DNA of 64,000 bases from Pseudomonas sp. C2B4 (GCF_013359695.1 NZ_JABFMU010000022.1:1-64000), one strand, 5' to 3'; numbered from the stretch's first letter, positions 44,393 to 53,622 are shown. Translations and numbers: made by a program. The notes: generated by a model from the letters alone, not told the origin.

Positions 44393-44494
44393 CTGTAGGA
44401 GCGAGCTTGCTCGCGAAAAACGTCAGGGCAACGCGGGCATTCAGACAGCCCGCGTCATCGTTGACGTCCATCGCGAGCAAGCTCGCTCCTACAG
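44393..44494. repeat. REPIN between the DUF1513 gene and the adaptor gene
   Basis: ctgtaggagcgagcttgctcgcga and the inverted tccatcgcgagcaagctcgctcctacag, with an inner acgcggg / cccgcgt pair. 'tgtaggag' class. The rest of the 280-base gap (44222-44392) shows nothing clear beyond the adaptor promoter zone. Confidence 0.83.
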
Positions 44495-44501
44495 AGGGTG
44501 A

Positions 44502-45617
44502 CTACGCCATCAAGTGAAGATGGTTGTCCCAGAGCCCCGCCGGCAGCTCCAGCGGTTTTGCAACCAGATCTGTCTGACGGCAATCGTAGTACCGGCAGCG
44601 ACCCTGGCCCGAGGTCACGACAAAACCGTCGGCCACTGCGCCAACCCCGGCGCAATCGGGCAGTGGCGCGTCCAGGCGCACTTCGCCGCTGTCCAGGTCC
44701 CAGATGAAGAAGCGATTGCCCCGTGGCGCAGTCAGCGCCACCAGGCGCAAGTCGCTGTGCACCGCAACGCTCGCGGTGTAGTGCCCCATCGCCTGCAACT
44801 GGTGTTCGGGCACCGGGAAGGCCACGAAGGGTTGACCGGGACGCTTGATCGCCAGCAGTTCCGAGCGTTCGTGGGCCGCGCCCATGAACTGCTGGCCGGC
44901 GACGATGGTGCCATCGCTGGCAATGCCCAGGTGGCGCACGCTGTTCATCTGCTGGGCGAGGGTTTCCTTGCTCAGCAGGGTGCCGTCGCGTTGCATCAGG
45001 ACCAGGCTCGGCTCCATGGCGTTGAGGTTCATCTCGACGCGGCTTTCCGCCTCGGTACGAATCCCGCCATTGGCCACCACCAGGGTCTCGCCATCCGGCA
45101 TCCACGACACCTGATGCGGGCCGATGCCGTGGGTGGAAATCTCGCCGCTGTGCACCAGGCGTTCGCCTTCGAACTTGTACACACCCAGCAGGCCTCGGCC
45201 CGGATCGGAGGTGTCGTTTTCGGTGGCATACAGCCAATCGCCGCTCTGGTGAATCACCGCGTGGCCGTAGAAGTGCCGATTCGGCCGGGACGTTACGGTT
45301 TGCAGCAGCGTACCGTCACGCAAGTCGATCAGGTAGCTCTCGGTGCCCGGGCGCCGGGCGACGAACAGTGCGATCGGCAACGTCGGGTGGTTGATGATGT
45401 CGTGGCAGCGCTGACCGACCTGGGTGGCAAACACCCGGGTGCCATCCAGCCGATAGCCGACGGCATAGTGCTTGCCATCGGTATCGTCCCGCGCCGAGAG
45501 CAGCAGCGGACTTTGATCCTTGCGCTTGAACAGCGTCCAGCCGCCCAGTGTCACTGCTCCCAGCAGCAAGCTACCTAAAGTCAGAGCCTGGCGTCGCAGC
45601 ATGGCAGTTGCCCTCAT
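44502..45617 (-). CDS. DUF1513 beta-propeller protein of the imelysin cassette
   Basis: A 371-residue predicted seven-bladed propeller. The N-terminus has a twin-arginine-like start (LRRQALTLGSLLLGAVTLGGW), so export, possibly by Tat, is likely. Motifs such as FYGHAVIHQSGDWLYATEND and HGIGPHQVSWMPDGETLVVANGGI are characteristic of DUF1513. It is last in a four-gene set with two imelysins and a di-haem oxidoreductase, the same order as recalled for P. aeruginosa PA4370-PA4373. The start codon overlaps the previous stop by one base. Role unknown, probably in iron uptake. Confidence 0.85.
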   Translation of the reverse strand: MRATAMLRRQALTLGSLLLGAVTLGGWTLFKRKDQSPLLLSARDDTDGKHYAVGYRLDGTRVFATQVGQRCHDIINHPTLPIALFVARRPGTESYLIDLRDGTLLQTVTSRPNRHFYGHAVIHQSGDWLYATENDTSDPGRGLLGVYKFEGERLVHSGEISTHGIGPHQVSWMPDGETLVVANGGIRTEAESRVEMNLNAMEPSLVLMQRDGTLLSKETLAQQMNSVRHLGIASDGTIVAGQQFMGAAHERSELLAIKRPGQPFVAFPVPEHQLQAMGHYTASVAVHSDLRLVALTAPRGNRFFIWDLDSGEVRLDAPLPDCAGVGAVADGFVVTSGQGRCRYYDCRQTDLVAKPLELPAGLWDNHLHLMA

Positions 45618-46681
45618 CAGTCACCGTCGTTGGCGTTGAAGCCCAGTTGGATACCCAGCGCCTTGGCCAGTTCGCCTTCGTGCAGGCGGTGGACGACGTT
45701 GAGGCTGTCATAGATATCGTTGAGTTGCTGGCGACCGGCATCGTCATTGAGCATTTCGGTCAGCGAGCGCTGGTTGCTGGCAAACAGTTTGAGCGATGCG
45801 GCATAGGCGGCGTCGATCTTGTCGGCCAATGGTTTCTGGTCGCTTGGCAACAAACCACGAATCCCTTTGTTGTCGACGCCTTCCCACACGGTTTTGGCAG
45901 CGGCGAGGCTGGCTTCCATACCGGCCAGGGACGATTGGCTGCGCCACGCATCGGCCTGGAACGGTTGCGGCACGCCCTTGGTCTGGCGCCCCATCGGCGT
46001 GCCGAGTTTTTTCTTCAAGCTGTCGAGTGCGGTGACCTGCACGCGCAGCAGATCGGCGATCGCTTCGTGGGAGTCGGCATAGCGCTGGTTCGGGAATTTG
46101 CTCATTTGCGCGAGCATGCCGTCGGTGTTGTTCCAGCTCTTCAGAATCTCTTCGGCCAGCTGTTTCTGACGCTCGCCGATGGCAATCAGCAGCGGGCAGT
46201 ACTTGGCCTTCTGCTCGGCATTGGCCACATCAGGCTTGCTGTCGAACAGGATGTACTCATAGGCCGACAGGCCCTGAACCACGACGCTGGACTTGGCCAG
46301 TGCAGCGGCGTCGATCTGCGGCTGAGCGGTGACCAGTTGCTCGACCTGGCGGCCGACGAGGTTTTTCTTGTCCGGCCAGAACTGTACTTGCCAGGCGCGA
46401 TTGCCTTCGGCCAGCGGTCCGATCAGCAGCGGTTGCAGCTCGGCCCAGGCTTTCTGTGCATGCAGGAAGTCGGCACGGGCGGTTTCGAGGGTTTCCTTGC
46501 CTTCGCAATAGGCGAGGGCGCTGACGGCCAGTTGGCGGTCGGCTTCAACCCAACGGGTATACGTCGGCAGAATCACAGACTTGGCGATGGCCGCCGAAGT
46601 AACGGCTTGCGGGTCCTGCGGTGAACAGGCGCCTAGAGCTAGCGCGGCCAGGCTGGTGAACAACAGTTTGGGACGGAACAT
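45617..46681 (-). CDS. Imelysin-family lipoprotein (second paralogue)
   Basis: A 354-residue periplasmic protein. The signal peptide ends in a lipobox (LAALALGAC), so it is lipid-anchored. It is a helical-bundle imelysin/EfeO-like protein with DQ/E-rich helices. The family motif G-x-H-x-x-E reads GLSAYEYILF here, so the His is Ser, while the other imelysin in this window keeps it (GYHAIEFLLW). Placed between the di-haem enzyme and DUF1513. May have lost or changed metal binding. Confidence 0.87.
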   Translation of the reverse strand: MFRPKLLFTSLAALALGACSPQDPQAVTSAAIAKSVILPTYTRWVEADRQLAVSALAYCEGKETLETARADFLHAQKAWAELQPLLIGPLAEGNRAWQVQFWPDKKNLVGRQVEQLVTAQPQIDAAALAKSSVVVQGLSAYEYILFDSKPDVANAEQKAKYCPLLIAIGERQKQLAEEILKSWNNTDGMLAQMSKFPNQRYADSHEAIADLLRVQVTALDSLKKKLGTPMGRQTKGVPQPFQADAWRSQSSLAGMEASLAAAKTVWEGVDNKGIRGLLPSDQKPLADKIDAAYAASLKLFASNQRSLTEMLNDDAGRQQLNDIYDSLNVVHRLHEGELAKALGIQLGFNANDGD

Positions 46682-46708
46682 GTATGGCTCCCGCGAGTGG
46701 AATACGTA

Positions 46709-48136
46709 TTAAAGGGAATTCAAAAACGCCAGCAATGCGGCGCGCTGCTCGGCATTGAAAGACAAAACCTGCTGCTGTGCCGCTTTCGCCTCGCCGCCAT
46801 GCCAGAGCACGGCTTCGAGCAGGTTGCGGGCACGGCCGTCATGCAAAAACTGGGTGTGGCCACTGACCGCTTCGGTCAAACCGATGCCCCACAACGGCGG
46901 CGTGCGCCAGTCGCGGCCGCCGGCCTGGAATTCTCTGCGGTTGTCGGCCAGACCGTCGCCCATGTCGTGCAGTAGCAGATCGCTGTACGGGCGAATCTCT
47001 TGATTGGCCAGTTCAGGCTCGGCGGCGTTGGCGGCGGTGGTGTATTTCGGTGTGTGACAAGATTGGCATCCGGCCTGGTAAAACAGGTTCTTGCCAGTCA
47101 GCACGTCAGGCGCGCCGACATCGCGGCGTGCCGGGACGGCGAGGTTGCGGGTATAGAACAGCACCAGGCGCAGGATGTTGTCGCTGACTTCCGGCTCGCC
47201 ATCGGGGCCGTTGCCATTCGGTGCCTGCTTGCAGGCGGTTTGCGTGTCAGTGCAGTCATCAAAGGGTCTCAGGCTGGTCGTGAGGCCCATGTCACCCGAG
47301 AACGCGTGAACATTTTGTTGATTGAGGTTCGGTTGCCCGGCTTTCCAGCCAAATCGGCCGAGGACGGTTTTCTGTTGGGTGTCATCCCAGACCCGGTTCG
47401 GACGTCCGGCAATGCCGTTTTTCGCTTTAGCCTGCGCCTCGGCATTCGCCAGGATGGCCTCTTCAGGGATGGCTTCCAGCAGGCCCAGACCGATCATCGG
47501 CGGTGCAACGCGGGCCGAGAAACGGGTATCGGGGTGCATCGGTCCATAGCCCAGCTGTGTGATGTTCAAGGTCGGCTTGCGCAGTTCGACTTCCGTACCG
47601 TCCTTGAAGCGAACCGTCACCGGCGTGTAGTCGACCCGCACCTTGCCTTCCGGGACGACGCCGGGCACGGCCATGTCCTGGAATTGCCCGCCGTAGACCG
47701 GCTCCGGCACGACGCCCTGCTGTTCGATGATCCTGGCGTAGATCGGGGCATCGGGAATCGACAGGCGGACCAGCATCGACACGGCATTCTGCGCATCGGG
47801 CGCAGGCGGGTGACCACGGCCGTCCTTGATGTGGCAGCCCTGACAGGCGTTGGTGTTGAACAACGGGCCGAGGCCGTCACGGGCGGTGGTGGTCGACGGG
47901 GCGATCACCCAGGGATTGCGGAAGAAACTGTTGCCGACACTGAAGTCCACGCGACGCGATGGCGGCAGGTTGGCCGATGGCAACGAGAACGCGTTCTGAT
48001 CGGTCTTGCGCACGGTCGTACTGCCCCCGGAGCGGGCTTCACCGGGTTCTGCCTTGGTAAAACGCGGGGCGTCATCGCAGGCACTCAGGCCCAGGGCCAG
48101 AAACAGTGCGGACAAGCGAACCAGCAGCGGGGGCAT
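46709..48136 (-). CDS. Di-haem oxidoreductase-like lipoprotein (DUF1111)
   Basis: A 475-residue periplasmic cytochrome c peroxidase-like protein. The lipobox is LALGLSAC. Two c-haem motifs are visible, NACQGCHIKDG and AGCQSCHTPKY. DUF1111 proteins are of unclear chemistry, and this one sits between two imelysins. The start at 48136 has AGGA upstream at good spacing; a longer in-frame start is less likely. It may act as the redox partner of an iron-uptake system. Confidence 0.87.
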   Translation of the reverse strand: MPPLLVRLSALFLALGLSACDDAPRFTKAEPGEARSGGSTTVRKTDQNAFSLPSANLPPSRRVDFSVGNSFFRNPWVIAPSTTTARDGLGPLFNTNACQGCHIKDGRGHPPAPDAQNAVSMLVRLSIPDAPIYARIIEQQGVVPEPVYGGQFQDMAVPGVVPEGKVRVDYTPVTVRFKDGTEVELRKPTLNITQLGYGPMHPDTRFSARVAPPMIGLGLLEAIPEEAILANAEAQAKAKNGIAGRPNRVWDDTQQKTVLGRFGWKAGQPNLNQQNVHAFSGDMGLTTSLRPFDDCTDTQTACKQAPNGNGPDGEPEVSDNILRLVLFYTRNLAVPARRDVGAPDVLTGKNLFYQAGCQSCHTPKYTTAANAAEPELANQEIRPYSDLLLHDMGDGLADNRREFQAGGRDWRTPPLWGIGLTEAVSGHTQFLHDGRARNLLEAVLWHGGEAKAAQQQVLSFNAEQRAALLAFLNSL

Positions 48137-48256
48137 CAGACATCCTGCAAGACGAGCAAAACAAGGGCGCAAAGTCTAACAGGGCAGGGGATTTTGAATA
48201 AGAGGAATTATCGTTTACTTGATGTGGGGCACACTCCATGAACACGCCACAAACCC

Positions 48257-48349
48257 CTGTGGGAGCGAGCCTGCTCGCGAATGCGGTATTTAGCCGCACT
48301 GAAGATGTTGTCTGTAATGGCCTCTTCGCGAGCAGGCTCGCTCCCACAA
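48257..48349. repeat. REPIN inside the imelysin cassette
   Basis: ctgtgggagcgagcctgctcgcgaatgcgg and the inverted cctcttcgcgagcaggctcgctcccaca. It lies between two co-oriented genes, the first imelysin and the di-haem gene, downstream of a terminator. Confidence 0.85.
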
Positions 48350-48369
48350 TGGACCGCGTCCAGCCCCAT

Positions 48370-48396
48370 AAAAAAGGCGACCCGAAGGTCGCCTCT
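48370..48396 (-). terminator. Terminator of the first imelysin gene
   Basis: On the minus strand aggcgacc and ggtcgcct pair around ttcg, followed by TTTTTT. This may limit read-through into the downstream cassette genes. Confidence 0.8.
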
Positions 48397-48414
48397 CTAT
48401 TCAGCCAGCGTTGA

Positions 48415-49770
48415 TCAGAACTCGTGATCAGCGTTGTCCGGGTTCAGGTCGGCGATGCCCAGTTTGCCGGCAGCAGCCTCGATCGAACCGGTCTGCTTGA
48501 CCAGGGATGCGATGGCGTCACGCACGATCTGGTTGCCCGCGGTGTTGCCGGCAGCGATCAGCTGGTCGTAGTGCTCACCCTTGTTGGCGTGATCGACGAT
48601 GACCTGCATCTTGGCTTCGGTCGCGGCCAGGTCGGCTTTGAGCGCGGTGTCGGCAGCCGGATCGATCTTGGCCACCAGGGACGACAGGCTGGCGCCGGTC
48701 ATTTTGGTGCCGTCGACGCGGGTGTATTCGCCCAGGTACACGTTACGAACGCCTTTGGCATCGTAGAACTGCGAGTTGTGGGTGTTGTCGCTGAAGCAGT
48801 CGTGTTCGTCTTCCGGGGAGTTGGCTTCCAGGGAAACCTTCATGCGCTCGCCCGCCAGTTCGCCCAGGGACAGGCTGCCCATGCCGAACAGCATTTTGCG
48901 CAGGCCGCTTTCAGCCGGTTCGGCTTCCAGAGTGGCGCGGTAGTTGTCGGCCACGTTCGGCTTCCAGTTACCGACCATTTCCTCCAGGTCGTTGACCAGC
49001 AGCTGGGTCACGGCTTTCAGGTAAGCACGGCGACGATCGTTGTGGCCGCCGGTGGCGCCTTTGCCTTCCAGGTAGTCGGAAGCCGGGCGGTTGCCGGCGC
49101 CAGGGCCGGTGCCGTTCAGATCCTGGCCCCAGAGCAGGAATTCGATGGCGTGGTAGCCAGTGGCGACGTTGGCCTCGGAACCGCCCAGCTCGTTCAGGCT
49201 GGCGAGTTTTTCCGGGGTGATGTCTTTCACGTCGACCTTGTCTTCGCCGACCTGAATTTGTGTATTGGCGATGATGTTGGCGGTGGCGCCCGGGTTACCC
49301 AGCGCGTGCTCGTAGGATTTGTCGACGTAGTCGATCAGGCCTTCGTCCAGGGGCCAGGCATTCACCTGACCTTCCCAGTCGTCGATGATGGTGTTGCCGA
49401 AGCGGAACACTTCGCTCTGCAGGTAAGGAACGCGGGCAGCGATCCAGGCAGCCTTGGCGGCTTTCAGGGTGTCGGCGTTCGGCTTGGCAAGGAAGGCGTC
49501 AACGGCGGTTTGCAGGGTCTTCGCAGTGGATTCGGCATCGCTGTAGACAGCGAAAACGATGTCGGCGTAGTGCGCGACAACGGCTTTGGCGGCAGCTTCA
49601 TCGACCTTGCCGGCAGCGGCAGGTGCGGCGGCTGGGGTAGCCGGGGCAGCAGCAGTGCTGGCAGCTGGCGCAGGCGCGGCAGCTTTTTCTTTGTCTTTAC
49701 CTTCGCCACAGCCGGCGAGGGAAATAGCGATGGCCAACAGACTGGCGGTAGCCAGAGGCATACGAATCAT
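48415..49770 (-). CDS. icmP: Imelysin-family lipoprotein (IcmP-like)
   Basis: A 451-residue periplasmic imelysin. Signal peptide with lipobox (AISLAGCGEG), an Ala/Pro-rich linker (about 25-60), then the imelysin domain with the conserved G-x-H-x-x-E motif in ATGYHAIEFLLWGQD. P. aeruginosa IcmP was described as an insulin-cleaving metalloprotease, but the family is now mostly thought to act in iron uptake, like EfeO. The start at 49770 has AGGA eight bases upstream; 49779 is the alternative. First gene of the cassette, behind a 29-base palindrome. Confidence 0.9.
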   Translation of the reverse strand: MIRMPLATASLLAIAISLAGCGEGKDKEKAAAPAPAASTAAAPATPAAAPAAAGKVDEAAAKAVVAHYADIVFAVYSDAESTAKTLQTAVDAFLAKPNADTLKAAKAAWIAARVPYLQSEVFRFGNTIIDDWEGQVNAWPLDEGLIDYVDKSYEHALGNPGATANIIANTQIQVGEDKVDVKDITPEKLASLNELGGSEANVATGYHAIEFLLWGQDLNGTGPGAGNRPASDYLEGKGATGGHNDRRRAYLKAVTQLLVNDLEEMVGNWKPNVADNYRATLEAEPAESGLRKMLFGMGSLSLGELAGERMKVSLEANSPEDEHDCFSDNTHNSQFYDAKGVRNVYLGEYTRVDGTKMTGASLSSLVAKIDPAADTALKADLAATEAKMQVIVDHANKGEHYDQLIAAGNTAGNQIVRDAIASLVKQTGSIEAAAGKLGIADLNPDNADHEF

Positions 49771-49826
49771 GGCGAACATCCTGCTTCGAGAGGGGGTGGT
49801 ATGGCGCGACCGGCGCGCAAAACTGC

Positions 49827-49855
49827 CACATAATGCAAATCTTTCGCATTATGTG
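49827..49855. promoter_or_regulatory. 29-base palindrome upstream of icmP (possible Fur site)
   Basis: cacataatgc and gcattatgtg are perfect 10-base arms around aaatctttc. The inner part, aatgcaaatctttcgcatt, resembles Fur operators of pseudomonads (AATGCGAAT-like half-sites). It lies 57-85 bases before icmP. Confidence 0.5.
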
Positions 49856-49905
49856 TAAAGGGTACTTGGAAATATTTCTTATTAACGACGGTGGCGCTTT
49901 CATTC

Positions 49906-50005
49906 TGCGGGAGCGAACCTGCTCGCGATGGAAGTGAACGATGACGCGGGCTATCTGGAAAAATGCGTCGCTTTCAAATTCATCGCGAGCAGGCTCGCTC
50001 CCACA
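49906..50005. repeat. REPIN between icmP and bifA
   Basis: tgcgggagcgaacctgctcgcgatgg and the inverted catcgcgagcaggctcgctcccaca. A diverged member (gaac for gagc). Confidence 0.78.
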
Positions 50006-50028
50006 AAGTGAAAGGAGTCGGCAGTCTT

Positions 50029-52080
50029 TTACAAAATAGCCGCGTTACTGCGCTGGGCTTGTTTCAGGTAGGCGCCTAATTCCCTGGCCGGCAGCGGTTT
50101 GCTGTAGTGATAACCCTGACCTTCATGGCAGCCTTCGGAGATGATGTAAGCCTCCTGTTCCGCGGTTTCCACGCCCTCGGCGATCACCTGCATGCCCAGG
50201 CTCTTGCCCAGCTGGATAATGGCGCGAACGATGGTCGCATCGTCGTCGTCATTGAGCAGGTCCTGTACGAAGCTCTTGTCGATCTTGATCTTGTCCAGCG
50301 GCAGGCTTTTCAGGTAGCTCAAGGATGAATAACCGGTACCGAAGTCGTCGATCGCGATGAGCGCGCCAGAGCGACGCAGGCTGAGCAGGTGTTGTGCGGC
50401 GGTGCTGATGTCTTCCATCAGGCCGGTCTCGGTGACTTCCAGCTCCAGGCTGCGTGGCGGCAGGCGATACATCTGCAGCAGGTTGTTGACCACCCTTGGC
50501 AATTCGGCGTGGTGCAGTTGCACGGTGGACAGGTTCACCGCCATGCGCAAATCGCTGAAGCCCTGGTCATGCCAGTCGCGCAATTGCTTGCAGGCCTGAT
50601 CCAGTACCCACTCGCCAATGGCAATGATGGTGCCGTTCTGCTCGGCCAGCGGGATGAACAGGTCCGGCGGAACCAGCCCGTGTTCCGGGTGCTGCCAGCG
50701 AATCAACGCCTCGACGCCGACCACCCGATGGTCGCGGTAGCTGATCTGCGGCTGGTAGACGAGGTAGAACTGCTCGCGGGCCAGGGCATCGCGCAGGTCT
50801 TTTTCCAGCTCGCGGCGGCGACGCATCTCGGTGTCGACGCTGGCAATGTAGAACTGATAGCGGTTGCGCGAGCGAGTCTTGGCCAGGGTCATGGTCTGCT
50901 CGGCTTTTTGCAGCAGCTTCTCGGTGCTGTCGCCGTCTTCGGGGAACAGGGTGATGCCAATGGTGGCGCGCAGGCGGATTTCCTGATGATCGAGGGCAAA
51001 CGCCGCTTCCAGGTCATCGAGAATGCTTTGGGCCAGTTCGGCGGCTTCGTAGGGTTGTTCGATATCGGCCTGCACCAGGGCGAATTGGTCGCCGCCGAGA
51101 CGGGCGAGGGCGCCCAGGCGTCCGCTGTGTGCTCGCAGGCGGTCAGCGAGGGCCAGCAGCAACTGATCGCCCGTCTGGTAGCTGAACTGTTCGTTGATGC
51201 CCTTGAAGTCATCGAGACCGACACACAACACCGCCACCCGTCGTTGCAGCCTGCCGGCGTCGACCAGGATCTTGTCCAGCTGCGTTTGCAATTGCTGGCG
51301 ATTCGGCAGGCCGGTGAGGAAGTCGTACTGGGCCATGCGCAACAGGCTGTTTTCCGCTTCGTGGCGCAGATGAGTGTTGCGCTCGATGGACTCCAGCAAT
51401 TGGTTGGCGGTGTTGATCCAGATCCCCAGCTCGTTTTTCTCGTGGCCCTTGAGCAGCGGAATCTTGTGCTCGCTGGGACGATCCGGGTTGATTTCGGTCA
51501 GGTGCTCGATGATCCGCGACAGCGGTTTGGTCAGTAGCCAGTGGTAGACCAGATACAGCACCAGCCCCATTGCCAGGGCGCGCAGCACGCCGGATATGAA
51601 GATGATCACCGAACTGACGATAAAACCTTGCCCGTAGGTCGCCGTGTCGAGGGTGATGCTCAAGTCACCGTAATATTCGCTGTAAGGGCCACGGCCCACC
51701 AATTGGGTGGTGAACGTGCGCTCCTTGCCCAGAATCAGGTCGGTCAGCCAGCGACTGTTGGAGTGCTGCAGGTCGCGGGATTTTTGCGCGAGCATGGCTT
51801 CGTTGGGGTGGCCAATGGATGCCTGACGCACGGCGTCGTCCTGGAACAGGCCTTCGATCACCTGCATGCCCATTTCCCGGTCCAGGCTATAGACGGCCTG
51901 GGTCGAAGGGTCGCGGAACATGTCGAGGATGCGTTCGGCATCGCCGGCGACGGCCTGGCGTGTTTTATAGGCATCGAAAACGATCTGCGCGCAGCTCAAG
52001 ACCACGCCGACGATCAATGCCGACAGGAGCACGACCCGAAGCAACTTCACCGACAAGCTGTTCTTGAGTTCCAGCTTCAA
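50029..52080 (-). CDS. bifA: Cyclic-di-GMP phosphodiesterase BifA (GGDEF-EAL)
   Basis: A 683-residue inner-membrane enzyme that degrades c-di-GMP and so controls biofilm formation and swarming. An N-terminal span (about 12-34), a periplasmic sensor and a second span (about 155-180) lead to a degenerate GGDEF domain (RLGGDQF, about residue 335) and an EAL domain with EALIRWQH, DDFGTGYSSLSYL and AEGVETAEQ. The GGDQF/EAL combination and location next to sodB match P. aeruginosa BifA, where the EAL domain is active. Confidence 0.94.
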   Translation of the reverse strand: MKLELKNSLSVKLLRVVLLSALIVGVVLSCAQIVFDAYKTRQAVAGDAERILDMFRDPSTQAVYSLDREMGMQVIEGLFQDDAVRQASIGHPNEAMLAQKSRDLQHSNSRWLTDLILGKERTFTTQLVGRGPYSEYYGDLSITLDTATYGQGFIVSSVIIFISGVLRALAMGLVLYLVYHWLLTKPLSRIIEHLTEINPDRPSEHKIPLLKGHEKNELGIWINTANQLLESIERNTHLRHEAENSLLRMAQYDFLTGLPNRQQLQTQLDKILVDAGRLQRRVAVLCVGLDDFKGINEQFSYQTGDQLLLALADRLRAHSGRLGALARLGGDQFALVQADIEQPYEAAELAQSILDDLEAAFALDHQEIRLRATIGITLFPEDGDSTEKLLQKAEQTMTLAKTRSRNRYQFYIASVDTEMRRRRELEKDLRDALAREQFYLVYQPQISYRDHRVVGVEALIRWQHPEHGLVPPDLFIPLAEQNGTIIAIGEWVLDQACKQLRDWHDQGFSDLRMAVNLSTVQLHHAELPRVVNNLLQMYRLPPRSLELEVTETGLMEDISTAAQHLLSLRRSGALIAIDDFGTGYSSLSYLKSLPLDKIKIDKSFVQDLLNDDDDATIVRAIIQLGKSLGMQVIAEGVETAEQEAYIISEGCHEGQGYHYSKPLPARELGAYLKQAQRSNAAIL

Positions 52081-52848
52081 AGGGTTATTCCTTGTTCCGT
52101 GCGGGTAGCATCAAGTTGCCATGAGTATTGGCAATCCCGTGATGGCAGTCAAAGGGACAATCATCCATGGGGAATTTTGCCTGCAGCTTGGCCGATATGC
52201 TGTTGTCCGAGTAATTGTCCGATTAGTACTGTGTCGGTAGTCGAGTCCTTCAACTTGAGGGGGAGGTGGAGATATTTTCCGTTTGATTGATGTTAGACGG
52301 CTGTGGCGGCGGGGCAAGGGTTGAAGGCTGGTTTCATCGTGGGAAATTGGCGTGTTTGCGGATTTGCGCGGTCTTCCTGTGGGAGCGGGTTTGGTCCGGG
52401 TGGCGTTCCGGCGAAGGCGGCCTGACAGCCGACCTGTCTTTTGTTGACCGGGGACATATCCATTGCTGCGGTAACGGCCACTGGCGGTTTCGCCCTTACG
52501 GCGAGTCACTTTTAACAAACGCCTTAAAAGTAACCAAAAGCGCTCGCCCCAGCGTCCGGCCCCTCGCTGAGGCTCGGGGTTCCTTCGTTCCGAAGGGGCG
52601 GGTGGATCAAAAGCAGCCGAGGCGAGCTGACACTCGACCTGTTTGGCGGGTGTACGCAGTCCCCTGTGGAAGCGGGCTTGCCCGCGATGGCGGCCTGACA
52701 GCCGACCAACACCTTCCAGATAAACTCGGTCCAACTGTGGGAGCGAGCCTGCTCGCGAAGGCGGCGGGACCATCACCGCCGTTCTGTTTGCTTCTTCCGT
52801 CCATAAAAAAACCCGGCTAAAAGCCGGGTTTTTTGACTGGCGTCGAGC
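52081..52848. repeat. Repeat-rich intergenic region between bifA and sodB
   Basis: 768 bases with no supported gene. Single REP-like units lie near 52375 and 52665-52695 (gtggaagcgggcttgcccgcgatgg) and 52735-52765 (ctgtgggagcgagcc...). Between them (about 52485-52645) is a block around gcgagtcacttttaacaaacgcc and aagtaaccaaaagcgctcg that I recall as a dispersed repeat of P. fluorescens genomes. A long minus-strand reading frame across it is judged spurious. Confidence 0.6.
52805..52834 (-). terminator. Terminator of sodB
   Basis: aaaaaacccggct and agccgggtttttt pair around aaa, immediately downstream of sodB. Confidence 0.87.
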
Positions 52849-53445
52849 TTAAGCGGTGAAGGTTTTGCCTTCGAACTGCTCAGCCACGAATTTCCAGTTG
52901 ACCAGGTTCCAGAACGCTTCTACGTACTTCGGACGCAGGTTGCGGTAGTCGATGTAGTAAGCGTGTTCCCAAACGTCGCAGGTCAGCAGCGGGGTGTCGC
53001 CGTTGGTCAGCGGGTTGCCGGCGCCGATGGTGCTGGCCAGGGCCAGGGAACCGTCAGCCTTTTTCACCAGCCAGCCCCAGCCGGAACCGAAGGTGCCGAT
53101 GGACGTCTTGCTGAACTCTTCCTTGAACTTGTCGAACGAACCGAAAGCAGCGTTGATGGCTTCAGCCAGTGCGCCGGTAGGTTGACCGCCAGCGTTTGGC
53201 GCCAGGCAGTTCCAGTAGAAAGTGTGGTTCCAGACCTGAGCGGCGTTGTTGAAGATACCGCCCGAGGAAGTCTTGACGATTTCTTCCAGGGTCTTGCCTT
53301 CGAACTCGGTGCCTGGCACCAGGTTGTTCAGGTTCACGACGTAGGTGTTGTGGTGCTTGTCGTGGTGGTATTCCAGAGTTTCCTTGGAAATGTGCGGCTG
53401 CAGTGCATCGTGTGCGTAAGGCAGTGGCGGCAATTCGAAAGCCAT
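52849..53445 (-). CDS. sodB: Iron superoxide dismutase
   Basis: A 198-residue cytosolic enzyme that dismutates superoxide. Metal ligands are the His in EYHHDKHHNTY, the His in VWNHTFYWN and the Asp and His in CDVWEHAYYIDY. Iron specificity fits AAQVWNHTFYWNCL with Ala/Gln arrangement of the Fe type. MAFELPPLPYAHDAL is the standard start; GGAG lies upstream of 53445. Positioned beside bifA as in P. aeruginosa. Confidence 0.97.
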   Translation of the reverse strand: MAFELPPLPYAHDALQPHISKETLEYHHDKHHNTYVVNLNNLVPGTEFEGKTLEEIVKTSSGGIFNNAAQVWNHTFYWNCLAPNAGGQPTGALAEAINAAFGSFDKFKEEFSKTSIGTFGSGWGWLVKKADGSLALASTIGAGNPLTNGDTPLLTCDVWEHAYYIDYRNLRPKYVEAFWNLVNWKFVAEQFEGKTFTA

Positions 53446-53622
53446 GGTGGATCTCCTAATCAGGTCAGGTGCGGTGAGCGCAAGGCCGATCACGGGCGGC
53501 CAGACAAGCGCCGGTGAGTTTTGTACTCTTTGCGGCGCAGGTCTCGGATCATAGCACCGGGGGTGCGGCATAACCACGCAACAACTGTGTGGAATAGAGG
53601 TTCCAGAGCAGTTTGGAATAAA

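Noticed and set aside
52111..52776. A 221-codon minus-strand reading frame between bifA and sodB
   Set aside because: It reads through REP units and the dispersed repeat, is Arg/Pro-rich with no domain, and such frames recur wherever the repeat occurs.
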